A stretch of 64,000 bases of DNA from Hypomyces perniciosus (Eukaryota > Ascomycota > Sordariomycetes > Hypocreales > Hypocreaceae): the NCBI GenBank assembly GCA_008477525.1, contig SPDT01000006.1, positions 151,501 through 215,500 of the forward strand, read 5' to 3'. Below, in pieces: positions 1 through 10,286 of the stretch. Under the pieces are notes generated by a model. The model did not search any database and was not told the origin of the DNA. It saw nothing but the letters and a program-made list of their open reading frames with translations. Position 1 is the stretch's first letter. Each line of letters opens with the position of its first letter. The translations under genes were made by a program, and so were the position numbers.

Positions 1-379
1 TTTCCTCCTGAGGCTTGTGTTCCCGTCTCCAATGGAGAGGTACGCCCCCTGTGGAGTTTGGGCTGCAGGCCCTCTCCCCACCGGCTTGGTTTCCCAAGGG
101 TTTGGCACGTCCCTTAAGCGGCCTGCGTCATAGCAGAGCCGCCCACACCTTTCCGCGCTCTACATGGGCTATCTAGCGTCAGTTTTACTTGACGAGTTAA
201 TCACTTAACTATAGCTCCACTCGAGATTGGCGTAGTGGCCTGTTGCGACCACCCGTAGCCTTCCTCGATCCAGGTTGTGTTGCCGTACAGCGCCTGCAAT
301 TGTTATGCTGTATCGACTAGCCAGTGGCCCCCCCGAGCAGGGCGATCTGACTTTTCCCACCAATTTGGAAGTATGGTCT
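1..379 (-). ncRNA. Probable group I intron, LSU 2563-equivalent site (runs off window)
   Basis: The conserved LSU sequence stops exactly after CACCCACT, which by position corresponds to E. coli 2563, a known group I intron site in fungal LSU genes. A P1 helix can be drawn: the 5'-exon end CCCACU pairs with the internal guide GGUGGG (plus-strand complement at 356-361), leaving the obligatory U-G pair at the splice site. An AAUUGC-type P-like element lies near 296-301. The 3' exon (AATAGGGAACG...) is not seen in the window, so the intron is either cut by the window edge or truncated. I could not assign the P7 (R/S) strands with confidence, so the subgroup is open. Confidence 0.6.
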
Positions 380-420
380 AGTGGGTGAACAATCCAACGC
401 TTACCGAATTCTGCTTCGGT

Positions 421-456
<36 letters not shown>

Positions 457-492
457 GACGTCGCTATGAACGCTTGGCCGCCACAAGCCAGT
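380..492 (-). pseudogene. Fragment of LSU (28S) rRNA gene
   Basis: Read on the minus strand this stretch is the highly conserved LSU rRNA segment around the A-loop, including the track that ends GGATTGTTCACCCACT. It begins abruptly at 492, where the normal rDNA would continue with the GGGATAACTGG helix but unrelated sequence follows. About 113 nt of rRNA are kept with no obvious damage. The other side runs straight into a probable group I intron at 379. The fragment is therefore a truncated, displaced piece of rDNA, or the end of an rDNA unit joined to unrelated sequence. The plus-strand reading frame through it (385-651) is a well-known spurious product of rRNA antisense and is not a gene. 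Confidence 0.85.
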
Positions 493-1705
493 CCCCCTTT
501 TCGAAGCAGCCAACTCAATCCATTACTCCAGGGTTATCCTTTCAGTGTATACCACAGGCACATCCGGGTTGACAAGATGATCCGGGCAATAATGAGGCAT
601 TTCTTTCCTGGGTTTCTTGACGATTGGTGTGCACTTTATGATCATCACTAGCCGTTCCTCGTATTGCTCAAACTTTGCATTTTTTGTCCACCCGCACCGG
701 TAGTTGATACGCCACTCAGTGCATATGCTGTTGTATCACTCAATTATTACAAATTGACTGGCAATAGCTCCCTGTGGTTTATTTGTAGTGTATGGGCTTT
801 GCTCCTCATTCATGGTAAGCGACATCCAAGGTAGCAGCTCCGAAAAGGGAGTTAGGGAACATCTCAGCACCACCAGAGTGCCCACTCACATCGTCGGTGC
901 AATATGTTAAGGGTCTCAAAATCGATCAATCCTCGAGTCAAGACGAGCCAGGAATCTCCCCTAGTTGTTGTATTCAATAAAAATTCCTGAAAACGGGCCA
1001 ATTGGCTGAATCTTGCATACGTTAATCGAACGGAGCAGATTACCTATCCGGGGGGTATTGATCCATTGGCGTGTTTTGCACGTGAGGATATAAATAGTCA
1101 TCCTCATACCTATATCTCATCTCATCTCTTTAGGGAATCACAGGCACAACCTATGCCAGCACGTGCTCCATCTATAGTCTACACGAGGATGCTTCTGGTC
1201 GATGATCCACCCACATGATCACTAATCTAGGAATCGTTGACATGCAGCAACTTCGGATCCACTACGGCGCATCGAGTCTGGAAGCCCTTGTCGAATCGCC
1301 GTGCGGCTTGTTCAGGGATGTCACATGCACACAATAGCGTATATACGGCACTATCAGCCGACCTGCTAGAGTGCGCAATTCACTTTTGCTGTTTCATGCA
1401 ATTGGTCGTGCGATAAGGGATCTTTGATAGAGTCATCAGAGGTTAAACAAGAACGGCCTAATAGTAGGATGGCGGACAGCATCTCTGATGCCGTGGCTCT
1501 GTCTACCATGACTGACGAGAATGCTGGCATTGGGACCACAATGCCTAATGAAGGGAATCGTTGTTATCTGTCAGAATTGAAGGCCTGTCTGTATACTGAC
1601 TATATCACGGTGAGAAGAAACTGCTTTTCCTAATCTGAAGAAACTCTATTGTGCGTGACCTAGGCTACTTATGAGACCTCTCTATTTCTATAGACCCTCG
1701 AATAT
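493..1705. other. Non-coding stretch
   Basis: No reading frame here shows a recognisable domain or a plausible splice pattern. AT-rich promoter-like segments occur near 1085-1135 (ATATAAATAG). The left boundary is the junction with the LSU rDNA fragment. Confidence 0.5.
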
Positions 1706-2614
1706 CTATTTCTTCAGAACCTTCTGCAGAATCTCAAGAATATCCTGCTCTGTCACCTCCTCCAGGCCCAACAACTCATTATCCGTCTTCTGGAAGCTAC
1801 CGCCATACTTAGGATCGAAGAGAGCGCGGAAAATATACGGTGCAAGCGTCTCAAAGTCAACCAACCCCTGGGCCAGTCTCGCGTCTGCAACTGCAACGAT
1901 GTCGTCAATCTTGACCTGTTGGGGCTCCCAAGCCTTCTCCGGCGCAGCCTTCTTGGCAAGCTCCAGAAGCTTGTTCTGGGTGATTTCAGTGCTGTGGACG
2001 TAGACGGGGCGGTTCTTGGTCTCCTCCGGGTGCAGTAAAATCCCGACCACAGCCTCCATAGCGGTGCTCAATTTCGTCACACTGAAGAGCGGGTTGCCAC
2101 CGTCATAGATGGCGGGCTTGGAGTCCGAAATCTTGAGGATAAAGTCGTGCTCCAGTCCCCAGTCTAGGAAAGCAGAAGTATATAAAATGGTATAAGACAG
2201 CTGAGAGGTCTTAGCCTTCTCCTTGAGGTAGTCCTGGGTTTGAACCTTGAGACCAAAAGGAGGAAGCTTGCGGGCAAGAGGGTTTTCCAGATCGACGCCA
2301 TACTCAGACGGGATGAAACGCTGAACACCGGCTGCGGCTGCAGCGTCAATGAGGTTCTTTTGTCCTGCGCCAAGGGCTTCGACACCAACGGTGGATACAA
2401 CCGCATCTTGGCCGGTGAGAGCATCCTTCAGTGCGTCGACGGAGTTGAAGTCGACATCAACGACTTTGGTACCCTCTGGATAAGTCGATTTGGAACCATT
2501 GCGTCTGAAGACTGTGACGTTGAATTTGCCAGAGTCAACAATCACCTTGAAGGCTACCTTGCCAACGCTGCCGTTGGCACCGATAAGGGCGACGTTCTTA
2601 ATGGAAGTTGCCAT
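1706..2614 (-). CDS. NmrA-like / isoflavone reductase-type NAD(P)-binding protein
   Basis: A single-exon frame of 302 aa. Residues about 8-18 carry the Rossmann fingerprint ALIGANGSVGK (GxxGxxG), followed by a conserved IPSEYG segment, as in NmrA / isoflavone-reductase-like (PF05368 / PCBER) proteins of fungi. The family includes real NAD(P)H reductases and redox-sensing regulators that bind but do not reduce, so the substrate cannot be named. The length fits the family's usual 290-330 aa. The ATG at 2614 immediately precedes the beta-strand of the nucleotide fold and needs no extension. The neighbours are a degenerate regulator and intergenic DNA, so context does not narrow the role. It is probably cytosolic, as no signal peptide or membrane segment is seen. 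Confidence 0.9.
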   Translation of the reverse strand: MATSIKNVALIGANGSVGKVAFKVIVDSGKFNVTVFRRNGSKSTYPEGTKVVDVDFNSVDALKDALTGQDAVVSTVGVEALGAGQKNLIDAAAAAGVQRFIPSEYGVDLENPLARKLPPFGLKVQTQDYLKEKAKTSQLSYTILYTSAFLDWGLEHDFILKISDSKPAIYDGGNPLFSVTKLSTAMEAVVGILLHPEETKNRPVYVHSTEITQNKLLELAKKAAPEKAWEPQQVKIDDIVAVADARLAQGLVDFETLAPYIFRALFDPKYGGSFQKTDNELLGLEEVTEQDILEILQKVLKK

Positions 2615-3994
2615 GGTTAATCGAGGATTGTCTTTGTGACTGTAGATTGATGAGAGTGATGAAGTTCTTGTTTGAGCCGTGATCTAACCATGTTGAAGAA
2701 CCGCACTCTGCTCCATGTTATATACACAACGAGCCCATATCTCTGGCCACATGTGGCAACATGTTCATATGAAGGGCTTATCGCGTCGTGGCAATTCGGA
2801 ACTTTTCGTGAGCTTCTTGATAATTGAGGTTGACAAATGTAACAAGGACATGTCGCCATTACCACGATGAAGATAGTACTCCGTAATCAAGTTGGAAACA
2901 TGGATAGTCCATTCTTCTTACTCGGAAGGCACCATGTGGGGGGACTAAAAAGAGAGAGACTGCAAAATACATAGAGACACTAATAGCAGCTGGTTAGCTG
3001 ATAGAGTATTAGGAGCGTCTACTGAGAGCAACTGGATCTATACTGATGAGAGGCATCTCGTAGTATCTGGCAATGGCATCATCTCACGTAGACACTAAAC
3101 TATAATCGGAAGAAGTGGGATACGCCGAGCTAGGCATCACCTTGAGTGGGATATGCCGAACGCAAAAGTAGCTGAGTGGGATATATCCGAGTGGGATGAC
3201 CGAACACTAATGTGAGACTGCTGCTAATTGAGGGCCTTCACTTAATCCCGGCTTCGAACTAGACATTCTCCCCAGTATTGTCGGTATAATCCAGTGTAAG
3301 TCGTCGATAGTATGCGATACTAATCCAGAACACCAGGGGAAGATTTATAATAATAATTGTTTGTTCAGCGACTGCACCAAAACTTTTCGGATCCCACTTT
3401 GTTTGGATGCTTTCTTCTCCTGCATCTTGTTGTGTTTTGCTGTGACAAACTTGAATTGTGGGTACTGATCAATCAAAGCCCGCTCTCTCAGCCTCATCAC
3501 ACCCGAGATCCAGATCACAGCAAATTGCATGGTGCCTGTGTTCTCGATATCATCAACCCCGCGCGTCAAACCCGTACGTCTTACGGCTCTTCCTGGCTAC
3601 CCTGCTCTTACTGGACAGTGGAGGGGAGAGATCATAGAGCTCCGGGATCGTCATCCCTACTGCAGGCCTGCAGAAGTGGGGGGAATGCCGAATGTAGGGG
3701 GTTAACTTATCCTGTAGCCTTTATTCACGTCCCATAATCTAGGGTCCCGAGAGGGTCCCGATCTTGTATTCCTGGTACAGACGGGACATTATCCCATCGG
3801 GAAGTGGGAAGCTCGGCCAAAGCTATGAACGATGAGCCCACCTTCCCCCGAGCGTCATCTATGTCATTGTGGGAAGGGTTTTTTTTCTCCGCAAAGAGCA
3901 TCTCCGCCGTCATCAAGCCACTCACGGAAACCCGTCTTTTATCTGCCAAGTGTGCCAGCGCTCCTTTACAAGGAGGTGAGTCTATCTGTAAGCC
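2615..3994. other. Intergenic region between reductase and Zn2Cys6 gene
   Basis: This is the divergent promoter space of the reductase (minus) and the zinc-cluster gene (plus). It contains one copy of the TACTCCGTA motif (2877) and near-tandem copies of a GAGTGGGATATRCCGA unit around 3115-3200. No convincing coding exon was found. Confidence 0.5.
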
Positions 3995-6174
3995 ATGAGA
4001 CAACGGTATAGACGGAGGCTGAACCCGAATCTTTACAGCGATCTGCTTCGCCGCCACCTCGCGTTACATGATGTTGTGGTTACTTCGGACCCTAAAAGGA
4101 TCCGTGCATGTGATGCTTGTCATACCAGCAAGATCAGATGTGATGGAGGTGACCGGTGCTCTCTTTGTACTAAGCGAGGCATAGATTGCTTGTTCACAAG
4201 GGCGGGCCCGAGAACCACGCCTAATCCGCGCCAGGGGACAACACCTTCAGGTTCACCAGGCAGTCCTCCTTCAATCATCGAGCTGCCCCCCGTGGGAGGC
4301 CCGCACCAACAAACCACCCCCCCTATGCCCTCGCAGTATATCAACGGTGGCAGTGCGAATCAGCAACATGATACAGGATCGGTTTCCATTCAGGGACTGA
4401 AGACAATCCAGAAGACCATTTCCCAGTCCCACTCTGGGACATTCAAGTGTCAAGGCACAGTTTCAGCCGAGCTGAAGCAGTGGTCGTCAGCATGCATCAA
4501 AACATATCTGGGCCACTTCCATGATCGGTGGCCATTAATTCATGCCCCGGCCTTTGAGTTGGACACATTCTGCGTCGATGTTGCGTGCCTCTGTCCTCAT
4601 GATAGGTGCTTGGTTCCAGAATGATGCTACTACCAGAGCCTCATCTTAGAGATTCATGCTCTTTTAGTGAAGTGTATCCTTAACGACCTAGTAAGTATCA
4701 TTGGACCACTTGTCATATCTTTTTTTCACTAATGGTTTGTAGATGGAGTCCACTATCGATTCCGAAAGTCTCTGGCCAGCTGACACCTGCCAGGCGGCTC
4801 TACTAAACGTCATTTTTGCATTTGAGATAGGGGTTAGTTTGAGACTTCAATCTCCATATACGACTACGTCGCTTCTAACAATTGATATAGCGTGAAAAAG
4901 ATATCGCGAAAGGTCGTCGTTTGTACACTGTACTAGTAACTGTATTGCGACAGAACAATACCTTCAATTCTGAAGCCCTGGAACGTCAGATCAACACCCA
5001 CTTCGCGGGGGGTTTCGAACCTTGGCTGTTTACAATAAGAGAGCGATGGAGGAGGTAAGACAGCCTTGCCTCTACGATGGAAATGCCGACTAATCTCAGA
5101 TGAACTAGACTAGCTGTTTGCGCATTCAAGATCGACACCTACATCTCCTTACTTGCAAACCAACCTCCTTTATTACAACGAGAAGAGCTAGATTTGGGCT
5201 TACCTTCCACTCATGCCTTGTGGAATGCCTATGGTCTGGACGTTTTCGATAGAAGATATCCAAGTGAGCCTTTAGAAAGGGCACATTATAGGATAAGTAA
5301 CCTGGCCCTTGGATCTCAGCAACCTATCCCCTCTGGCGTTCTGATCGAAGATATTCAAGTTCGAATGATGGGCGCCACAAATTATATCTGGATCATTACA
5401 CAAATGCGGCGAAAAAACAGCCCAGCCATATCCTCTGATCAGACAGGGCCTATCGCAGCTCGTCTCAAGCGCTGTAAGTTGCAGCTGGACGGTCTCGTCG
5501 ATGTATTCGAGGAACCAGGCCTCCACAAGCAGCACTACGAATACCTTCTCAGGGCCTACTTGGGCGAGGAAACCCCCTCCCAGGTGGGTTGGGAGGATCT
5601 CGTGAAATACCGTTTTTCATCATTCGTTTTCAGTGTTACAATGCTCTATCATCTTCTATGTCTACACATGTATGCCGATGTCCATACCTTCATACAAGGG
5701 CCCCCCCATGTTTGTCACCAATAGACTTACAAGCCGCGGGGATGGCTCCTTTGGATCAGATAAAAACAGATGAAAGCACAAGAGTGGGCGCATTCTATGG
5801 ATGCTAGAGTCGCTGTCATGCATGCCATATTCGCATACCGGGCATACGGCGGAAGCATAGCAGCGCAGTCGGACTTGCAGACTCAAGTCATCGATCCGGT
5901 AACTTACATGGCACTCTCCGCTGGCGCAGCCGTCATGTGGACCTGGGTTATGAACTCCGAGGCGACATGTACGTGCATGGCCATGGTGCTCGCTCCTGAA
6001 CTAGACCTTGGGTTTGTACCCCTTGGAGCTGGGAGGAGTCCGGAGGTTGAGCACTGGATACTGAATGGGGGCACTATTTCATTACATGGCGTGCATATTT
6101 GCCAGTGCAATATGGATATCTGGCTTTCACCTTTTGCGGTGATTTTATCACACGGCGCAAGGACATGGAAATGA
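3995..6174 (+). pseudogene. Zn2Cys6 transcription factor, frame-disrupted
   Basis: Five exons can be built: 3995-4690, 4743-4832, 4891-5054, 5109-5709 and 5770-6174, joined by canonical introns and summing to a multiple of three (about 651 aa). The N-terminus has a Zn2Cys6 binuclear cluster (CDACHTSKIRC, then two further CxxC-type ligands and a final Cys, residues about 39-66). The rest resembles the fungal-specific regulator middle and C-terminal region ending in a CQCN / SHGARTW-type tail. In exon 1 the conserved segment ASVLMIGAWF is in another frame: about one extra base near 4560 and one missing base near 4645 compensate each other, but leave a TGA at 4622-4624. This is either a recent pseudogene or a sequence error. 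The target genes are unknown. Confidence 0.7.
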
Positions 6175-6723
6175 GCGATGTCTTTGCACAGAAGTTATGG
6201 ACCAAACTTGGCGGGCATCAGTAAATGGACATGGGTGGTCTTCGCAGGCTCAAAGGTACGGATAAAAAGTATAGCATTGTAATAGGGTATAAGTGGATGG
6301 TTACATGGCATCAATGGTTAACGGACATATGAGGAAATAATGAGATCTTCAGTGGATTGTTAAATTTCATTTACTATTGTGTTTCTCTCAACACCAAGCG
6401 GCATCAAACAGCAAATATAAATGATATGTCGCCAGGGTCGCATACAAGTGTGATTGTGAGCTGTATCAAAGAGAGCGGATGGATTCGAATAAGGCCGTGA
6501 GCCATTTGTCGACTGAATTAAGTAAACTAAACGTCTTTTTTTTTTTTAGCTATGTACATTAATGATCTAGTCTACACATGAGAGCCAAACTCCATTCCGG
6601 TAATCATAAAGATTGCTCTTGGCAATAGTCTACATGTGCATACGCCTGACACAGATACCCAACGAGTCCAAATTAAACCTACCCATACTTTTGTATTTCA
6701 TCCCAACCGGTAATGATTAAATC
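6175..6723. other. 3' intergenic space between two convergent regulator genes
   Basis: The two zinc-cluster genes end towards each other here. A T10-type homopolymer lies near 6538-6547. Nothing coding is supported. A frame continuing the upstream gene's tail up to about 6223 is possible if one more base were restored near 6170. Confidence 0.45.
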
Positions 6724-9342
6724 TCAGCCGGAAACACTCATCGCTGCTAGAGCCGTGACCTCGTTACCGCCTTGTCGAAGAATCTGGGCAGCCTGGAGGA
6801 AAAATGAATCAAGCCTTAACCTGACAGGCCGGAGTAATAATCTCCCTGGCCTATGGGTCGTTTCACCGAGGCGTTGTAGTGACTGGTGAAAGCTTTCTAG
6901 AAGTTGGTACGCAGCTTCAATGTGGGCCGGCTCTGACGCCAGCAGGAAAAGGTATATGAGGAAGTTTCCGCACAGTATGAGTTGAGATCGTGCATCTGTG
7001 ATCTTGGTCAGCTGCCATTGGCATAATACAATAGTCACGTGTCGATGAAGGGCGACAATGGCAACTTACGGCGACACCAGAAGCCTCGCAGTCATCTTCT
7101 GTGATGCGGCTGAAGAAGTAGGCAAAGGCTTGAAAACTCCGACAGAGCAGTGACAAACCATTTGCGGAGATTCGACCCTGGGTCAGCCTTTGCCGCCCTC
7201 GTGGGGGGATACATGAGACCCCGATATAGCAGGGCTTGAGCAGCATAGAATGTTAAATGGAGAGGACCTTCATAGATGTCAGAATATGTTCACGCTCTTG
7301 GGGTGTTGATAATCGAACTTACAGTTGCTGATCGTGCCGAGCCCTCTGTCCGGCGCCATAGTCAGGCAATGTGGAATTAGACTATGCCAATCTTTTAACT
7401 TGTCGCGCAGCATGCCCAACTCCATGTTTCTATCGAGCGGATACGCAGGGTTCGGACGAACTTGGCTATGTAGCGATGTTGTGTGAGCAATACGCTTTCT
7501 TGGATTGTTACATGAGCACAGACGGGAGGAAATGAGACTCACTAGCTGCAATCTAGGATATCTTTCAGGACTCTGGTGATGTTGATGAACTCCAGGAATC
7601 GGGCGCCAACGGCGGCCTGGAAAACACCATCTGCCGGCTCGACCAGATGCCGTAGATCCTCTGGCACGTCCTCGTCGGCACGGATATCGTCCAAGTCGGG
7701 TGCAGCTGTGCTGTAGGAAGACGTGTTAATGTGCGGGGGGGGTTGCCGTGACATATAGCCGACCAACAATCCGAGGCAAACACAGCCCACCAAAGCTTCT
7801 TTCTCACTCTCTTCTCCCAAGGTTCTATGCTCCATCTGGTGGGGTCTTGATGCAGGCCGATGGTTTGGGCACATGCGGTGATTTGCGCTGCCAGAGTCCA
7901 CATGCTCGGCGTTTCGACGCTGTCAATATCCGGTGGCGTGATATGGTGGAGCAGGAGGCCGGCTTGTAGGCTGAACAGGTTGGGGTTCTCATGCTCCCGC
8001 CGCAGGGCCTCGTGGGCATGATCTACAAGCTGATGTTGCTGGAAGGGGCGGGTGGTTTCCGTCAAGTCTGGGTCACGGTCCCAGAAGACGCAGGCCATGG
8101 CGTAAAGGGCACCGCGTAACGAAGCCGGAATCTTCATTCTGTTGACCGCATACTGCCTCAGGAACCGGGTCTTGGTGACGACGGGGTAGATGGGATGGAC
8201 GTGCTTGAAGTACAGACGAATCAAGCGCTCGCCGTAGGGCCATACGAGAGTCTCGGTGCCATCTGATGCCGACTCCTTTGCTTGGTTGGTGAAGTCGGGG
8301 TTTTCATCCTCCAAGAGGAGGAAGTGAACGGGACGGTCGTCCGGCTCGGAACCGCCGGGATAGACCTGGATGATGTTGGCATCGATCTCATCCTTCTCAC
8401 TCAGGAGAAGACACCTGAAGGCATCCAGGAGGTAAGCATCCTGCTCGGCTGAGGGCCCCATTGCGTGTGCCGTCCTGTTGAAGTTGTCTTCGAGAGTGTG
8501 AAGCGGAAGATTGGGTGCATGTACAGGAGGAGAAGAAAGACTGAAGGTTCCTGTCTGGTCCAGGTCATCTCCAGACTGGCGCACCAGGCCTTGATGTACC
8601 ACGGCGGCCGGGGCGGATGGCTGTTGGTCCAGGTTGAGTTCGCCGGCGGCGCTCAGCCCGGCTGACGAGTGAACTGTCTCAGCCGGGCTCGAGTGAGATA
8701 TGCTCCGACGTGTCAAGGCCGGCGAGGAGTCTGCTCGCGGTGGGGTTGTAAGCTCAGCATCGGGGGTTCCATTTTCGATGCTCCCTTCGAAGCCATCTTG
8801 GGTAGGGGAGTCGTCAGTGGTCGGGGAAGATTGACAAAGGAGTCCCCTGCTCTTGCAAAAAAGACCTATGCGTCAGATTTAGTGACCGTGATGAATCTGC
8901 AACTCCAACACCGGAATAACACAGCACAGCACAGCACAGCATGCACGGCGTCGGCCAATCTCTGACAGAACGAGACAAACATGCATAATGCATGGACACA
9001 CAGACCGGCCGTTTGTTTCCTCGTATGTATGAAATAATAATATGTATGGAGTGCTGTACGAGTACAGGCGCATACATATCATACACATCATACATATCAA
9101 ACATATCTATCATACACACACACCCCCCTCCCCACCAGGACAGCACAGGACAGCACAGCACAACACTTACAAGGCGGCTCAGTGGGAATCACACAGGCGG
9201 TCTTTCGTCTCCGACAGGCGTCGCAGGGCCGGTTCTTGCGGCTGCGCGGCTGTCTCGCGCGGCCAAACTGGCTTTGGATGGTGAACTTGCGGGGACGGGA
9301 CTGGCCAGGCGCCGCTGGCGGTTCGGCACTGCTGCTGTGCAT
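6724..9342 (-). CDS. Zn2Cys6 transcription factor with fungal-specific regulator domain (two apparent frame breaks)
   Basis: Exons by splice signals: 9342-9171, 8865-7543, 7465-7323, 7267-7070 and 7011-6724. The zinc cluster is split by the first intron: CDACRRRKTAC in exon 1, then CLFCKSRGLLC completed at the junction, which fixes the acceptor at 8866. The middle homology region includes FKHVHPIYPVV and KKLWWAVFASDCW. The frame breaks at a run of eight C (about 7735-7742): one more C, or two fewer, joins GNPP to HINTSS. A poorly supported 47-nt intron starting GTCACG is the alternative. It breaks again near 7115-7120, where one T too many separates ALSE from FQAFAYFF. The offsets cancel. Because the gene lies beside an NCS1 permease and a hydantoinase-type gene, it may control them. 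That is inference from position. Confidence 0.75.
8866..9170 (-). other. Long, repeat-rich intron splitting the zinc cluster
   Basis: This 305-nt intron is several times longer than its neighbours in this gene. It holds two clusters of an ACAGC-type short repeat (about 8920-8940 and 9138-9165) and a CATA-rich tract (9070-9120). Donor GTAAGT and acceptor CATAG are clear, and the joined codons give the fourth cysteine of the zinc cluster. Confidence 0.75.
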
Positions 9343-10286
9343 ATTCCCCTTCTCCTCCACTCGACTCGTTGGTTGGCCTGGTGGAGTGGAATCAAAAAGT
9401 AATAACGTGGCTTAATTGACTCGGCGAACAACGCGGGCGAGATGTTTCCTTGCGCGCAGGACAACTGCGAATGGTACGGAGTATACCCAGGTGAAAGGGA
9501 GTGGAATAGTGCTGCCACCATCAAGTTGGCCGATAAGCGCGGGGAACTCTGGCCATGCCGAGCACGGTCTAGCGTCATAGATATGGATAACGTGACTTGC
9601 AAACTTGCAGATTGCTGCAAATCTGTCGTCCTTCGCCTAATAGTAATATCAGAAACATACAAAGTACATCTCGTATCTATCTACCTACCTTATATGAGAT
9701 GAGGCCACCCTTACGAAGTACAGAGGCAATAAATAATACACCATCTTACTACTTCGTACAGGCGAACCAGATACGAGTAGATAGATAGTCTTGCTCCATG
9801 TCTTCTTGCATTGTTGGAGATTAGACATCGTCGGCCAATTGTCAAGGCGCCGGGCTGGCTGCATAACACCCACTCCCGTCTCCTCTCCTCTGCACGCCTT
9901 ACGGAGTACGATTACAGAGTTGACATACCTTACCTTACTACTATTCTTAGTACACCGCATGGATGGACTAATACTACTACTACGAGTACTACTACAACGA
10001 CCGCGTCGCATGGGGTGGTAGTTGGGCATAGAAGTCGTGCTCAATACGAACTAATATAATACTAGGGCGCGCCTTGTCGTTGGTATGAATCAGGATATGC
10101 ATTGATTTCATCTACTATTAACTAATACTACTAACACTAAGCAAGCCTATCTATCCGGCACCCCCTACTATGTCCATCTATAGTAAAATTACATGTCCAT
10201 CAACGACATCCAGCGCATCACTATATACTCCATATCCATCAAACATGTTACCCATAAGTACAGGTCCAATCCCAGTAGTCTTAAAC
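9343..10286. other. Intergenic: regulator promoter and permease 3' end
   Basis: No coding potential is recognised. Four exact copies of the TACTYCGTA/TACGRAGTA motif fall here (9475, 9712, 9750, 9900), together with TAC/TAG-rich patches near 9940-10010 and 10110-10135. Confidence 0.5.

Noticed and set aside
381..651. Reading frames of 63 and 88 aa near the left end
   Set aside because: They are translations of the antisense of LSU rRNA (the familiar GRADIEGSKS-type spurious product), not genes.
5710..5769. In-frame stops at 5722 and 5759 as further lesions of the first zinc-cluster gene
   Set aside because: A 60-nt intron (GTTTGT...AACAG) removes both in phase and joins homologous sequence, so they are not counted as damage.
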